A stretch of DNA of 64,000 nucleotides. Source: a virus. The first letter of the stretch is position 1; every line of letters begins with the position of its first letter. Position numbers and translations under genes: made by a program. The stretch is from positions 124,001 to 188,000 of IMG/VR virus record IMGVR_UViG_3300009103_000001, one strand, 5' to 3'. The notes under the pieces are model-generated. The model ran no database searches, was not told the DNA's origin, and worked only from the letters and a program-made list of their open reading frames with translations. Shown piece after piece: positions 45,701 to 54,829 of the stretch.

Positions 45701-46434
45701 TTGGTAATGGGACAACTGACAGTCCTTTTAGTGTTTCATTTTGGTTAAACGCTAGTACTTTCGCAACTAATCTTGGGATTATATCAAAAGATTATGATGG
45801 TTCTAATAGAGAGTGGACTATTGGTCAATTTTCATCATCTAATAAAATAAGATTTTTATTAAAAAATAATGGTGGTGGTAATCAACAAAGTATTGACAGT
45901 ACAAATACATTATCAACAGGACAGTGGTATCACATAGTTTGTACATATGATGGGAGTGGCGGTAATAATGCAGCTGATGGATTAACAATTTATATTGATG
46001 GAACCGCTGAAACACCAACAAACATTACCAAACAAACTTATACTGCTATGGCTAACACCATTGCCCCGTTAACATTTGGGGCATACCAAACAGGTGCGAG
46101 TCAATTAGGTATAAGCGGTAAAATTGATGACGTTTCAATATTTTCAGTAGAACTATCAAGTTCAGAAGTATCCACCATTTGGAATAATGGTATACCTAAA
46201 GATGAAAGTGGTACACCTAATTTGGTTGGTTACTGGAGAATGGGAGAAGAATCCATTGTGGGATATATTGGTGGTGTTCCAGCATACTGGACCATACCTG
46301 ACCAAGTAGGTGGTAATGACGGAATAAGTACCAATATGACTATTGATGACAGAGTTGGAGACGCTCCAGATAGTTCAGGAAATACAGTTAGTTTTAACAT
46401 GGATATTAATGATAAAACTACTGACGTACCATAA
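42784..46434 (+). CDS. Fibre/adhesin with five LamG-like domains
   Basis: A 1216-residue protein with five LamG-like modules at about 38-240, 255-450, 468-680, 748-935 and 950-1160. Modules 1-3 and 4-5 are joined by the linker repeat. Between modules 3 and 4 lies an internal copy of the NMDINDR/SYNMVLSGRTIDVP tag, as if two shorter genes had fused at that point. It ends NMDINDKTTDVP. It begins after a 12-base gap from the previous gene, with the start followed by MIITHNGIIVMNNGT. Confidence 0.82.
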   Translation: MIITHNGIIVMNNGTILSKVSGDGPGPGPFTPFSNDYSFEFDGTDDYVSIYNGASGSGPIQFTASDDFSISAWIKTSSLSLTNYILSFRGTALIWLNTFASSGNIRARLYLRDNSSNVVTISTFNNSTGWIAADTWTNVIVTRNGTTKELNIYLNGQSAQLTTSDTTTDDFTLYDKISIGNDNYTTGRYWFDGKIDEVSIFNTELSSGNISTIYNNGTPSDLTSLNPVVWYRMGDNAVYKSPQWLLPNNENKDKISNYSMSFDGTNDYVETSNTFSLLDGQTTATFSMWIKPDAIGAYQYLFSVVRSATSTEFQVSCYLDNVGRIRVFGDSTARYVYSNTGVVSAGVWTHLCVTFDLSQSLADRVAIYVDGVDEVAVGFAQMHQTQFATSTSGLAIGRNQNGHLPNFAGLIDDVSVWDSDQSANVSTIYNGGVPSDLSSLNPINYWRMSENATFKDPQWLLPNNENKDKFSNYSMSFDGTDDYISLNSLNSTLQPLSVGTISMWWKPTNSTPSPGECLFSVASTTVTNDYFAMYNTSSGKFYAQLKDNNTNYWVLETDTAVFLNDAWAHVVIRHNGTEPELYVNGSKPSQTFTISINKTKWWDDITIELINIGSLIWSGGHSGKATGNIDEVSVFDSALSSGDISAIYNNGTPTDLTSLNPIAYYKMGDDATFSTNWTIPDQTGSNDGTSANMDINDRAGDAPSSSGNTVSYNMDINDRVGEAPGSENNALSYNMVLSGRTIDVPKEPFSKNSMSFDGTDDYIDLSQQNLGTTNTISLWLKNPSVKGVVQETLLGNPLNTFNQFLNVDWNTGKMFYKDNSNNRVEWNTLSNINNTNWNNIIITRVGATVTLYFNGVSQGTGTSFGTLGDSEFRYLGINFNSNTQAFEGNIDEMAVWDTDQTSNISTIYNNGEPTDLTSLSPHLWFRLGENATFKDPQWLIPNNENKDKFSNYSMSFDGTNDYIDCGDSNDFSFGNGTTDSPFSVSFWLNASTFATNLGIISKDYDGSNREWTIGQFSSSNKIRFLLKNNGGGNQQSIDSTNTLSTGQWYHIVCTYDGSGGNNAADGLTIYIDGTAETPTNITKQTYTAMANTIAPLTFGAYQTGASQLGISGKIDDVSIFSVELSSSEVSTIWNNGIPKDESGTPNLVGYWRMGEESIVGYIGGVPAYWTIPDQVGGNDGISTNMTIDDRVGDAPDSSGNTVSFNMDINDKTTDVP

Positions 46435-46483
46435 AAATAAAATAATATATTTATAATAATAACAATAAAAAAAACAATAAATT

Positions 46484-46747
46484 ATGTCACATAAATATGA
46501 ACACAGAAATTTTATGATTTTCAATGTAAGTGAATTGGGTTCTGTTAACTTTTCAGAAGTTTTGGAATCTTCAATTAATACAGTTAGAAAATCCATAGAT
46601 GGAACACAAACATTCGTTAAATGGGATGATGAAACAATACCACCTTCGGTTGATGCTTTAACAACAAAAGATGGTCCACATCTTTACGAAGATATGTTAG
46701 CAATATTATCAACTTCTGGTTGGACAAATACAGAAATAGTTGAGTAG
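46484..46747 (+). CDS. Small protein of unknown function in the fibre cluster
   Basis: An 87-residue protein starting MSHKYEHRNFMIFNVSELG, with TVRKSIDGTQTFVKWDDE and PHLYEDMLAILSTSGWTNTEI. It sits between two multi-LamG genes, 2 bases before the second, and is headed by an ATATATTTATAATAAT motif 24 bases upstream of its start, so it likely begins a transcript. A fibre-assembly chaperone or adaptor is possible; not recognised. Confidence 0.6.
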   Translation: MSHKYEHRNFMIFNVSELGSVNFSEVLESSINTVRKSIDGTQTFVKWDDETIPPSVDALTTKDGPHLYEDMLAILSTSGWTNTEIVE

Positions 46748-46749
46748 TT

Positions 46750-48897
46750 ATGAGTGGAGTAGTCGGACCAAGATTATCGACCATACCACCAACATTTTTT
46801 GATGATTATTCATTTAAATTTGATGGGTCAGATGATAATATACCTATTGGTACAGCATCACTTGGTATAACATCATCAATATCTGTTTCTGCTTGGGTTA
46901 AAATACCCACCACAAACACAGGTGGACCAGCACCAAATATTCAAGAAATAATATGTGAGGATACAACAGGTGGAACACAAAGAAATTGGGGTTTATTTTG
47001 GAGACATATAAGTGTAGCAAACAAGTATTTTCAATTTAGCGTTTTTCACACCGATGGTACGGCTACAGGAATTCAATCGACAGGAATAGTCCCTAATGAT
47101 GGTAATTGGCATCACGTTATGGGAACTTTTGATGGAACAACAAATGCAAATGGATTAAAATTATATGTCGATGGTACTTTATTTCAAACTACTGCTGGAA
47201 GTACAGGAATAAGAAGTACATCAACTGTAGAACCTTCAATTGGTAGTTTAACTAATGCAGGAAATTGGTTTTTTGAAGGTAACATTGATGAGGTATCGGT
47301 TTGGGATAGCGTACAAGATATTAGTAATGTTTGGGATGGTAATGGTAAACCGATAGATATAACTTCCACAAATCCAATGGTTTGGTACAGAATGGGAGAC
47401 AATGCAACATATAGGGACCCTCAATGGTTACTTCCAAATAACGAAAATAAAGATAAGGCATCAAATTATTCAATGTCGTTTGATGGCACTAATGATTATA
47501 TTGATTGTGGTAATATCCCAGAAATAAAAAATAATACTGAAATGACACTTTCATTTTGGGCAAAAATTGAAGATATGGCTTTCAGGATTTTATTTGGTCA
47601 AAATTTAGTGGCGGGTAATGATATTTTTCAATTATATCTATGGGGAGCAACACCTGTTTTGTATATGTGGATAAAAAATGGTGGTACGGGAACGGTTAGT
47701 TATGTAGACAACGCAACATTAACTTCTTTAGTTAGTGTTGGGGTTTGGAATCATTTTACATTAGTGTTTAATGGTTCTTTAACTAATGACGATAGATGTA
47801 AATTATTTATTAATGGTGGTGGTGATGCAATTACAAATAGAGGTACAATGCCAACAGCATTTACTAATAGTGATGAACCATTTTTAATAGGTAGAGGAAC
47901 AAATGGTTATTTTCAAGGAAATATAGACAATGTTGCAGTTTGGGATTCTGACCAATCCGCTAATGTTTCTACAATATATAATGGTGGCATTCCTTCAGAC
48001 CTTTCAAGTCTTAATCCTATTAATTATTATAAAATGGGAGAAAACGCAACATATAGGGGTCAATGGTTATTACTTTCAAATGAGAATAAAGATAAATTTA
48101 GTAATTATTCAATGAGTTTTGATGGGACGGATGATTATATTACAATGGGTAACCCTTCAGAACTACAAATTACAGGAAATCTTACTTTATCTGCGTGGAT
48201 AAAACATCCTAACCCAATTACAAATAATAATTTTATTTGTGGTAGGGATAACGGCTCTGCTAGTCGTAACTATTCTATTTGGAGTAGAAGTGGGACAGGA
48301 GTAGCGTTTGCTATATTTAAAAGTGGTGTATTTACATACATAGCAGATAGTGTCACAACAGTAGATGATGGTGAATGGCATCATGTGATGGGGGTTAATG
48401 ATGGCACTGACTTGAAACTATACATCGATGGGGCGTTAAAAGGGACTAATTCTGGAGGTGGAGGAACCATCGACAATGATGTTGTAGATTTTACGGTTGG
48501 GTCTTACGTGGTTTATAGTGGAGATGAGTTTGAGGGTCAGATTGATGGTGTGGCTGTTTTTAATAGTGATAAGAGTGGTAATATAAGTACAATCTACAAT
48601 GGTGGTATTCCTACAGACCTATCGGGAGAATCTGGGTTGGTTGGCTATTGGAGAATGGGAGAAGATGCAACTTTCTCCACAAACTGGACAATACCAGACC
48701 AAGTAGGAGGTAATGATGGCACAAGTGTTAACATGGATATTAATGACAGAGTTGACGACGCACCAAGTAGTTCAGGAAATACAGTTAGTTATAATATGGA
48801 TATTAATGACCGAGTTGGGGATGCCCCAAATAGTCAAAATAATATATTAAGTGCAAACATACCATTAAGCGGAAGAACAACTGATGTTCCCACGTAA
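46750..48897 (+). CDS. Fibre/adhesin with three LamG-like domains
   Basis: A 715-residue protein with three LamG-like modules at about 16-215, 230-430 and 445-650, and the same C-terminal tag series (NMDINDR, then SANIPLSGRTTDVPT). The N-terminal module starts with FFDDYSFKFDGSDDN; its leading DNA (CCAACATTTTTTGATGATTA and on) is also present in the four-module gene near 40728, showing that modules move between genes. Linker repeats 6 and 7 separate modules 1-2 and 2-3. Confidence 0.82.
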   Translation: MSGVVGPRLSTIPPTFFDDYSFKFDGSDDNIPIGTASLGITSSISVSAWVKIPTTNTGGPAPNIQEIICEDTTGGTQRNWGLFWRHISVANKYFQFSVFHTDGTATGIQSTGIVPNDGNWHHVMGTFDGTTNANGLKLYVDGTLFQTTAGSTGIRSTSTVEPSIGSLTNAGNWFFEGNIDEVSVWDSVQDISNVWDGNGKPIDITSTNPMVWYRMGDNATYRDPQWLLPNNENKDKASNYSMSFDGTNDYIDCGNIPEIKNNTEMTLSFWAKIEDMAFRILFGQNLVAGNDIFQLYLWGATPVLYMWIKNGGTGTVSYVDNATLTSLVSVGVWNHFTLVFNGSLTNDDRCKLFINGGGDAITNRGTMPTAFTNSDEPFLIGRGTNGYFQGNIDNVAVWDSDQSANVSTIYNGGIPSDLSSLNPINYYKMGENATYRGQWLLLSNENKDKFSNYSMSFDGTDDYITMGNPSELQITGNLTLSAWIKHPNPITNNNFICGRDNGSASRNYSIWSRSGTGVAFAIFKSGVFTYIADSVTTVDDGEWHHVMGVNDGTDLKLYIDGALKGTNSGGGGTIDNDVVDFTVGSYVVYSGDEFEGQIDGVAVFNSDKSGNISTIYNGGIPTDLSGESGLVGYWRMGEDATFSTNWTIPDQVGGNDGTSVNMDINDRVDDAPSSSGNTVSYNMDINDRVGDAPNSQNNILSANIPLSGRTTDVPT

Positions 48898-48978
48898 TTT
48901 TTATTCATTTTAATTAATTCTACATATTTATTAATATAATAACATTTTAATCTACTGGATAGGGAAAGTAATTAAATA

Positions 48979-51900
48979 ATGGCGAACGAATTTGTAATAA
49001 AGAACGGTTTTATCTCCAAGGGAGATTCTATAGTTAATGGAACCATTTCTGGTGAAACATTAAATCTTACAACAATACCGACAAACGATAATTCTCAAAC
49101 ACAAGTATTAGTTAGAAATAATACCACAGGTGTGGTAGAATATAGAGACGCATCATCATTAAGTGGTGGGTCAGGGACAAATACATTTGTAACAGGAACA
49201 ACTTTCGCTAGCAATCAATTTGTTACCACAAGAAATGATGGTGTAGATGTATTAAAATTTAGTGGTGGGTCAAACGTAACTTTATCCAACCCATCTTCAA
49301 ACCAAATTAAAATAGATGTTTCTTTACCACCATCTATGAATACGTATGTAACTGGTTTTACATACAACGATAATAACACATTTACAATATTTGATAACGT
49401 TGGTGGGGTATTCCCAGCAACAATTAATCAAGTAAGTGGTTTAACGGTTAATGGTGATATTACAGTAACAGGTATATCTAATTTAAATACTGTAACCGCC
49501 ACCACAATTGATTTTGATTTAAATTATACTGGTGCAACGGCAGAAGGTAGATTGTCTTGGAACGGAGATGATGGGACACTTGATTTAGGAATGGGTGGTG
49601 GAAATGTAACCCAACAAATTGGTCAAGAAATATATTATAAAATTAAAAATCAAAGTGGGGCAACAATATCTAATGGTAGGGTTATTAGAAATGCGGGTTC
49701 GCTTGGTGCATCAGGAAGAATATTAGGTGAGTATATGATTGCGGATGGTACATATCCTTTCGCAAAAACTTTAGGTATTGCAACAGAAGATATCGCAAAT
49801 GGTGACGAAGGTTTTGTTACTGAATTTGGTGTTGTTAGAGGAATTGACACCACAGGTTCTATTTATGGTGAATCTTGGTCAGATGGTGATGTATTATATG
49901 TGTCTCCAACCATTGCTGGTGGATTAACAATCGTTGAACCAACCGCACCGAATCAAGTTTTAGAAATGGGCGTTGTATTAAATTCGGCTATTAATGGTTC
50001 TATATTTGTAGATAGACATCTTTCTACTAAGTTAGGTGATATTAGTGATGTAGAAACCACAGGTTGTACAAATGGTGATTTAATTGTTTATAACTCCGCA
50101 ACCACTGTTTGGGAATATAGTAAAGTATTAAATGGTGATTATGATATTAACGGGACATTGTCTGCAACAACATATTATGGTGATGGTTCTAATTTAACTG
50201 GAATATCTACACAAATAGATACTGGAAATGTTCTTTGGGTTGATAATATATTTGGAAACGATGGTACTGCATTAGTAGATAGACAAGATAGACCTTGGGC
50301 TAGTATCGCCACCGCTATTAGTAATGCATCTACAAATGATACTATATTAGTTAGACCAGGTGATTATGTTGAATCATCGTTTACGTTAAACCCAGCGACA
50401 TCATTAGTAAGTCAAGGTGGGGCTAAAGTAACATCTATCAGTGCGTCAACTACTACAGGTAATTTTATTACTATTTCAGGTTCTTCTTATATGGAAGGAT
50501 TTACAGTTTATACCCCCACAGATGATTCCGCAGCATTATATATGAACGACTCAACCGCTGGTATTGTAACCACTTTAAATGATGTACATTTTAAAGGTTC
50601 AAGTACAGTATCACCACCTTTAGGTAAGGGTGTTGTTATGGATACGGGATTAGCTGGTAATGGTAAAATTATATATAGAGAACTTAGATATGGTGGTGGT
50701 AATTTAAATATATTAGCTGAAGTTAATAAAGGTATTTTTGCATTAGATGGTATGCATGTACCAGGTGGAGGAACAGTTAATAAAGCCATCCAAATGAATG
50801 GTGGTAGAGGTCAATTAATTAATGTTAATGTTGGTAACCCCTCTTGCGATACTGCATTAAGTGTTAGTGGTACATCTTCAAACAAACCAGTTGTTGCGGG
50901 ATTTGGTTTTAACATATTTAATGTTCCAATAGGGATAGAAATAACATCAGATGACTATGATGTTGAGGTTCAACAAGGTAGATTAGATGCTGGAACTACA
51001 AACGTATTAGTGTCAAGTGGTGTTACAGGGTCAAATGGTAAATTAAATCTAACCTCATTTTCAATGGATTCAACAAAGTTGTCTATTCCGTATGGTTGGG
51101 TTGATTCACCACACACATTTCAATTTTCAGATATTGGTAATTCACAAAATATTGAACCTATTTTAAGAAGTTGGTCAAACTTTGAGGTTGGTCATGCAAA
51201 TAAGGGGTTTGAAACCAATCTTGGTCGTGGTTCTGAATATCAGAATGGGTTACATGTTCATAGTAGTGGAACAACAGGTACAACACACCTTTCAATGTCT
51301 GCCAAAACAGAGGGTGTTACTTGGTCTTTTGAGTCATTAACCGCTGGAGAACAACTTTATATTGGTAGTGAAGAAAAATATTCTAATGGTGAATTTGTTA
51401 GATTTAACGGTTTTGAGGTTGGTTATACTGGTTCGACTGGTGGGACATATACAATAGAATATTATTCTGGTGGTACTTGGGTAGATGTAAAATATCAAGT
51501 AGTACACCATAATTTAGGTTATAATTACGCAAATACATTGTTTTCTAGGTCGGTTGATTCTTTGGAGGATATTAGGATTGGTATAGATGAGAATAGTGGT
51601 TGGGAAAGTACAACACTTTTTGGTCATGAGGCAAAATGGATTAGAATTACAATGGTTACACCTCCAGCATCCTTACCCCAATTTGATTTATTGTGGTTGG
51701 AACCATCACATACAGAAGTTAATGATAATGGTATATTAAATTTTTACGGTAATGCTCTATATAGGGACACATTAGTTTCTGCTGGTAATATATTTGGTTT
51801 AGATGGTGCGGTTACAGATGCATCAATAACGGTTGGTTCTACGGTAACTTGGGACCATATTATGGAAAACTCACAATTTAATACTTCGGGTATGATGGGC

Positions 51901-52368
51901 ACTCAACCAGGTGATGCAATAATGTTACAAAGTATTCTACCTAAAGGTACTTGCACAGCATACCCTTTAAGAGTAATTATACATTATATTTTAACAGGTA
52001 GTGGCCCATTAACTACTTTACCAGAAATAACTTTATCCGTTGTTGGGAAAGAGACTTATAATAATTTTAACGCAGACCCAGCAGGTGGATTGGCACCAAC
52101 AAGGAGAACTTTAACAAATACAAATGATTTAACTACTGGTGGTGAGGAAGTAAATATAGAATTAGGAGAACTAGCTGATTTTTCATCAGAATATCTTTCT
52201 GTTACTGAAGAATATGATTTTGACATATCTTCATTATATGAAAGTGATGGGGTATTTATAAGAATAGAATTTTTTGATGAGGGTGTACCCTCACAAACAA
52301 TAACATTTCCCGCAATTGAAGCTTCAATTGTTAAATGGGCATTGGGTGATAGAATAAGAGTAGAATAA
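48979..52368 (+). CDS. Large tail-fibre protein with beta-helix domain
   Basis: A 1129-residue fibre. Residues 1-170 repeat the FVTGTTFASNQ and GLTVNGDITVTG blocks seen in the first fibre. Residues about 210-385 (YYKIKNQSGATISNGRVIRN, SWSDGDVLYVSPT) match a domain common in T4-like phage distal fibres. A YYGDGSNLTGI repeat precedes a pectate-lyase-like beta-helix at about 415-680, then a C-terminal part from about 690 with discoidin-like and jelly-roll-like stretches. It is probably a receptor-binding fibre. Preceded by ACATATTTATTAATATAA at 48922-48939. Confidence 0.8.
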   Translation: MANEFVIKNGFISKGDSIVNGTISGETLNLTTIPTNDNSQTQVLVRNNTTGVVEYRDASSLSGGSGTNTFVTGTTFASNQFVTTRNDGVDVLKFSGGSNVTLSNPSSNQIKIDVSLPPSMNTYVTGFTYNDNNTFTIFDNVGGVFPATINQVSGLTVNGDITVTGISNLNTVTATTIDFDLNYTGATAEGRLSWNGDDGTLDLGMGGGNVTQQIGQEIYYKIKNQSGATISNGRVIRNAGSLGASGRILGEYMIADGTYPFAKTLGIATEDIANGDEGFVTEFGVVRGIDTTGSIYGESWSDGDVLYVSPTIAGGLTIVEPTAPNQVLEMGVVLNSAINGSIFVDRHLSTKLGDISDVETTGCTNGDLIVYNSATTVWEYSKVLNGDYDINGTLSATTYYGDGSNLTGISTQIDTGNVLWVDNIFGNDGTALVDRQDRPWASIATAISNASTNDTILVRPGDYVESSFTLNPATSLVSQGGAKVTSISASTTTGNFITISGSSYMEGFTVYTPTDDSAALYMNDSTAGIVTTLNDVHFKGSSTVSPPLGKGVVMDTGLAGNGKIIYRELRYGGGNLNILAEVNKGIFALDGMHVPGGGTVNKAIQMNGGRGQLINVNVGNPSCDTALSVSGTSSNKPVVAGFGFNIFNVPIGIEITSDDYDVEVQQGRLDAGTTNVLVSSGVTGSNGKLNLTSFSMDSTKLSIPYGWVDSPHTFQFSDIGNSQNIEPILRSWSNFEVGHANKGFETNLGRGSEYQNGLHVHSSGTTGTTHLSMSAKTEGVTWSFESLTAGEQLYIGSEEKYSNGEFVRFNGFEVGYTGSTGGTYTIEYYSGGTWVDVKYQVVHHNLGYNYANTLFSRSVDSLEDIRIGIDENSGWESTTLFGHEAKWIRITMVTPPASLPQFDLLWLEPSHTEVNDNGILNFYGNALYRDTLVSAGNIFGLDGAVTDASITVGSTVTWDHIMENSQFNTSGMMGTQPGDAIMLQSILPKGTCTAYPLRVIIHYILTGSGPLTTLPEITLSVVGKETYNNFNADPAGGLAPTRRTLTNTNDLTTGGEEVNIELGELADFSSEYLSVTEEYDFDISSLYESDGVFIRIEFFDEGVPSQTITFPAIEASIVKWALGDRIRVE
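49186..49320 (+). repeat. 135-bp segment duplicated from another fibre gene (copy 2)
   Basis: Highly similar in length, order and reading frame to 38476-38610. It lies near the N-terminus here but near the C-terminal third in the other fibre, so the block behaves as a portable module. Confidence 0.7.
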
Positions 52369-52378
52369 ATATATTAAA

Positions 52379-53635
52379 ATGGCAACTACAAATCAATTAT
52401 TATACACACAAGAGTTTACAGGAACAACATTTACTGTAACACATAATTTAGATAGATTAAATTTAGATTATAGAGTTGTTTGTAGTGGTAGTAGTAGACC
52501 AGATTTAGTACAATCTATAGAATTTTCGACTGGAAATGAAAGAAATAGTTTTGATGTTTATTTAACTTCATCTAATGTTGGTGTATTACAAGTATTGGAT
52601 ACTACTAGATATCCAATTAATTTACCTTCACCTGAAAGAATTAATGTAGGTTCTCAAATAGGGTTCATTAGTGGAACAACTCTTAATGGTGATATATTAG
52701 AATTAAATAGAACTGGTGGTCATCCAGCACTTACAACAGATTTATCTACAATTGATACCGATAGATATGTGACTGGTGCAACATTAAATTCAACAACTTT
52801 AGAAATAGGAAGAAATGGTGGACTTTCAGCTGTAACGGCAGATTTATCAAGTATAGATGGAACTGTTAAGCGGGTTGATGGTGTGGGGACAGTTAATGGG
52901 TTAACATTGACTGGTACTATAACTGATAATGGTGATTTAACTTTAGGTGGTACACTAGCTATAAATGATGGTGATTGGTCTGGAACTGATTTATCTATTA
53001 CAAATGGTGGTACAGGACAAAGTAACGCACAAGATGCGATAAACGCATTAACTCAAGTTAGTAGTGCGACAAATGAACATGTATTAACAAAAGACACCTC
53101 CACAGGTAATGCGACATGGAAAGCTGGTGGTGGTGGAACAGATAAATTTGTTAGTGGTGGTACTTTTAATACGGGAACAACTAGTATAGATTTAGTTGGT
53201 AACTCTTCAGACACAACATTTAGTGTTGATATGGGAATCATACAACATGATAGACAAGTCGCTGACATACCTACATGGAGCCCTAGTGGTCCATCGTCAT
53301 ATACTGACATTACTGATGCTACTCTCGACACAGGTAATTTAGGCACAAATGGTGATTATATTATAATATTTAACGCTAACTGGCAAGGTAGTGCTAAAAA
53401 TGAAGAAGCTGATTTTCAGATACTTGTTGGTGGTTCTGTGGTATCAATTAGTGAAAGGGGTCATTCTAATCATAAAGCTGGTGAAGATTACACAATATCT
53501 TCATCTATTATGGTTGAAAATGTTGCTAGTGGTACAACAATTAAAGTACAAGGTAAGATAAGTGGTGGTAATTTAACAGTGCAAAGGGGTACATTAATAA
53601 TTGACGGAATAAGAACAACAAACAATATATCATAA
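52379..53635 (+). CDS. Tail-fibre/tip protein
   Basis: A 418-residue protein. The N-terminal 70 residues (QEFTGTTFTVTHNLDRLNLD, YRVVCSGSSRP) look like the beta domain found at fibre attachment ends; a Gly/Thr/Asn repeat region follows (TGTITDNGDLTLGG, NGGTGQSNAQDAINAL); the C-terminal 150 residues (about 270-418) form a jelly-roll-like end, with TDKFVSGGTFNTGTTSIDLV repeating earlier fibre motifs. Likely a short fibre or tip component. Confidence 0.75.
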   Translation: MATTNQLLYTQEFTGTTFTVTHNLDRLNLDYRVVCSGSSRPDLVQSIEFSTGNERNSFDVYLTSSNVGVLQVLDTTRYPINLPSPERINVGSQIGFISGTTLNGDILELNRTGGHPALTTDLSTIDTDRYVTGATLNSTTLEIGRNGGLSAVTADLSSIDGTVKRVDGVGTVNGLTLTGTITDNGDLTLGGTLAINDGDWSGTDLSITNGGTGQSNAQDAINALTQVSSATNEHVLTKDTSTGNATWKAGGGGTDKFVSGGTFNTGTTSIDLVGNSSDTTFSVDMGIIQHDRQVADIPTWSPSGPSSYTDITDATLDTGNLGTNGDYIIIFNANWQGSAKNEEADFQILVGGSVVSISERGHSNHKAGEDYTISSSIMVENVASGTTIKVQGKISGGNLTVQRGTLIIDGIRTTNNIS

Positions 53636-53636
53636 T

Positions 53637-54371
53637 ATGAATTATAATTTATTTGCATATAATATTAGTGGACAAACAGTAGGGGTAGATATAAATTCTT
53701 GGTGGCCCGAAGAATTAAATGGTAACGAACCATTTGTTTTAGTTAGTGGTCAAACATTTAATGGGTATGATAATATAACCTCAATTGAGGATATGTATAA
53801 TTGGGGGTCTAACCCTTGCGGTAGTTATCAAACTTGGCAAAAAGGTGTTAGATTATGTGGTTATGAAACTGGTTGGACAGCAATGACAGATACAGAAAAG
53901 GATATTATTATAGATATGTATGCATATCCAGAAGGTTCAACGGAAATAGTAACTTATTTGGTAATAACAAAAGGGATGACAGTTAATGAAGCAGAAGATT
54001 ATTTAATTGATAAGTGGCACATCTATTGGAATAGTTTCTTGGAAGATTGTCCAGAAAGATGGAGTAATGCGGCTAAGGTTACTGTAGGTTATTTACCATT
54101 TAGTGCATCATCACAATTATTAGATACAGTAAATGTACTGGTTGACAAATATATTGTTGCTGGAAGATTGGGGATTGGTTATGGTGATACAAGTGATGGG
54201 TTAATGAATTTCATTATGTCATCAAGTGGTTACGTTGGAAATGGATTAGAAGAATATTGTACTTCACAAGGGTTTACACTAAAGAAAGGTGATTATGATA
54301 ATTTTAGATTGGATTTACAAAATACTATAATTGACCCTTATTTTTGGCCTGAGATAGAACAATATATTTAA
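53637..54371 (+). CDS. Unknown protein at the end of the fibre cluster
   Basis: A 244-residue protein that I do not recognise. The N-terminal half is beta-rich with several Trp and Cys residues (SWWPEELNGNEPF, WGSNPCGSYQTW), the C-terminal half helical (VNEAEDYLIDKWHIYWNSF). It begins one base after the fibre gene's stop and ends the plus-strand run before a hairpin. It could be a fibre-tip adaptor or a secreted effector without a signal peptide. Confidence 0.55.
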   Translation: MNYNLFAYNISGQTVGVDINSWWPEELNGNEPFVLVSGQTFNGYDNITSIEDMYNWGSNPCGSYQTWQKGVRLCGYETGWTAMTDTEKDIIIDMYAYPEGSTEIVTYLVITKGMTVNEAEDYLIDKWHIYWNSFLEDCPERWSNAAKVTVGYLPFSASSQLLDTVNVLVDKYIVAGRLGIGYGDTSDGLMNFIMSSSGYVGNGLEEYCTSQGFTLKKGDYDNFRLDLQNTIIDPYFWPEIEQYI

Positions 54372-54387
54372 CCTTTATTTTTACTTT

Positions 54388-54419
54388 AAACTTACTATTT
54401 TAATATAAAATTTAAGTTT
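54388..54419 (+). terminator. AT-rich hairpin between the fibre cluster and the SET-domain gene
   Basis: AAACTTA (54388-54394) pairs with TAAGTTT (54413-54419) and ATTTTA (54397-54402) with TAAAAT (54406-54411), giving a 13-bp stem with a small internal bulge. It is followed by T and then GGATAG. The stem includes the first base of the TTG start codon. It could be a weak terminator of the fibre transcript or an element that hides the start of the next gene. Confidence 0.45.
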
Positions 54420-54829
54420 TGGATAGAGTTTTATTTAAATCTAATAAAATAGGTATTAAAAAATCACCCATACATGGTTGGGGTGTATTTGCATTGGAAG
54501 ATATTGAAATTGGTGATTTGATTGAGGAATGTCTCTATGTTCCAATAGAAACCTATAATGAGGGTGATGTGATAATACATTATTCATTTCCCTATCCAAG
54601 AATTTTTGGTGAGATTAAAGATAGTAATAAAAAAATAGATAAAATAATTCAAGTAATAGTATTAGGGTATGGTTCATTATATAATCATTCTCTAACACCA
54701 AATATTGATTATGTAACTAATACTGAATTAGGTGTGTTTGAATTTATATCGTTTAAAAAAATAAAAAAAGGAGAAGAATTATTTATAAAATATCATAATA
54801 ATCCAGATTTTATAAAAGAGAAAAAATAA
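54419..54829 (+). CDS. SET-domain protein (lysine methyltransferase-like), TTG start
   Basis: A 136-residue SET domain. Features: GIKKSPIHGWGVFALEDIEI (11-30) with the GxG turn, LGYGSLYNHSLTPNIDYV (about 78-95) with the NHS pseudo-knot, and ISFKKIKKGEELFIKYHN at the C-terminus with the ELFIxY motif. SET proteins methylate lysines using SAM. An in-frame stop two codons upstream (54413-54415) and no downstream ATG leave TTG (54419) as the only start that keeps the domain. The next gene shares one base (TAATG). Target unknown. Confidence 0.8.
   Translation: MDRVLFKSNKIGIKKSPIHGWGVFALEDIEIGDLIEECLYVPIETYNEGDVIIHYSFPYPRIFGEIKDSNKKIDKIIQVIVLGYGSLYNHSLTPNIDYVTNTELGVFEFISFKKIKKGEELFIKYHNNPDFIKEKK

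Larger units (their letters stand above)
41305..48125 (+). repeat. Seven-copy 65-nt linker repeat between LamG modules
   Basis: A 65-base segment starting CAATGG and ending TTTGATGG recurs at 41305-41369, 41941-42005, 43510-43574, 44155-44219, 45592-45656, 47422-47486 and 48061-48125, across three genes. It encodes QWLLPNNENKDK followed by xSNYSMSFDG. Copies differ by a few bases while the LamG modules between them are very divergent. Each copy is in the same frame and same length, so exchange between any two would keep the reading frame. Confidence 0.85.

Noticed and set aside
41305-48125. CRISPR-like interpretation of the 65-nt repeats
   Set aside because: Spacing is hundreds of bases, repeats are in coding frame, and no cas gene is nearby; they are protein-module linkers.
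48187-48384. 65-residue minus-strand frame inside the three-LamG gene
   Set aside because: Cys/Thr-rich antisense of the LamG module; no independent support.
34333-53635. Diversity-generating retroelement
   Set aside because: No reverse transcriptase and no template/variable repeat pair with A-specific changes was seen; the variation appears to be modular.
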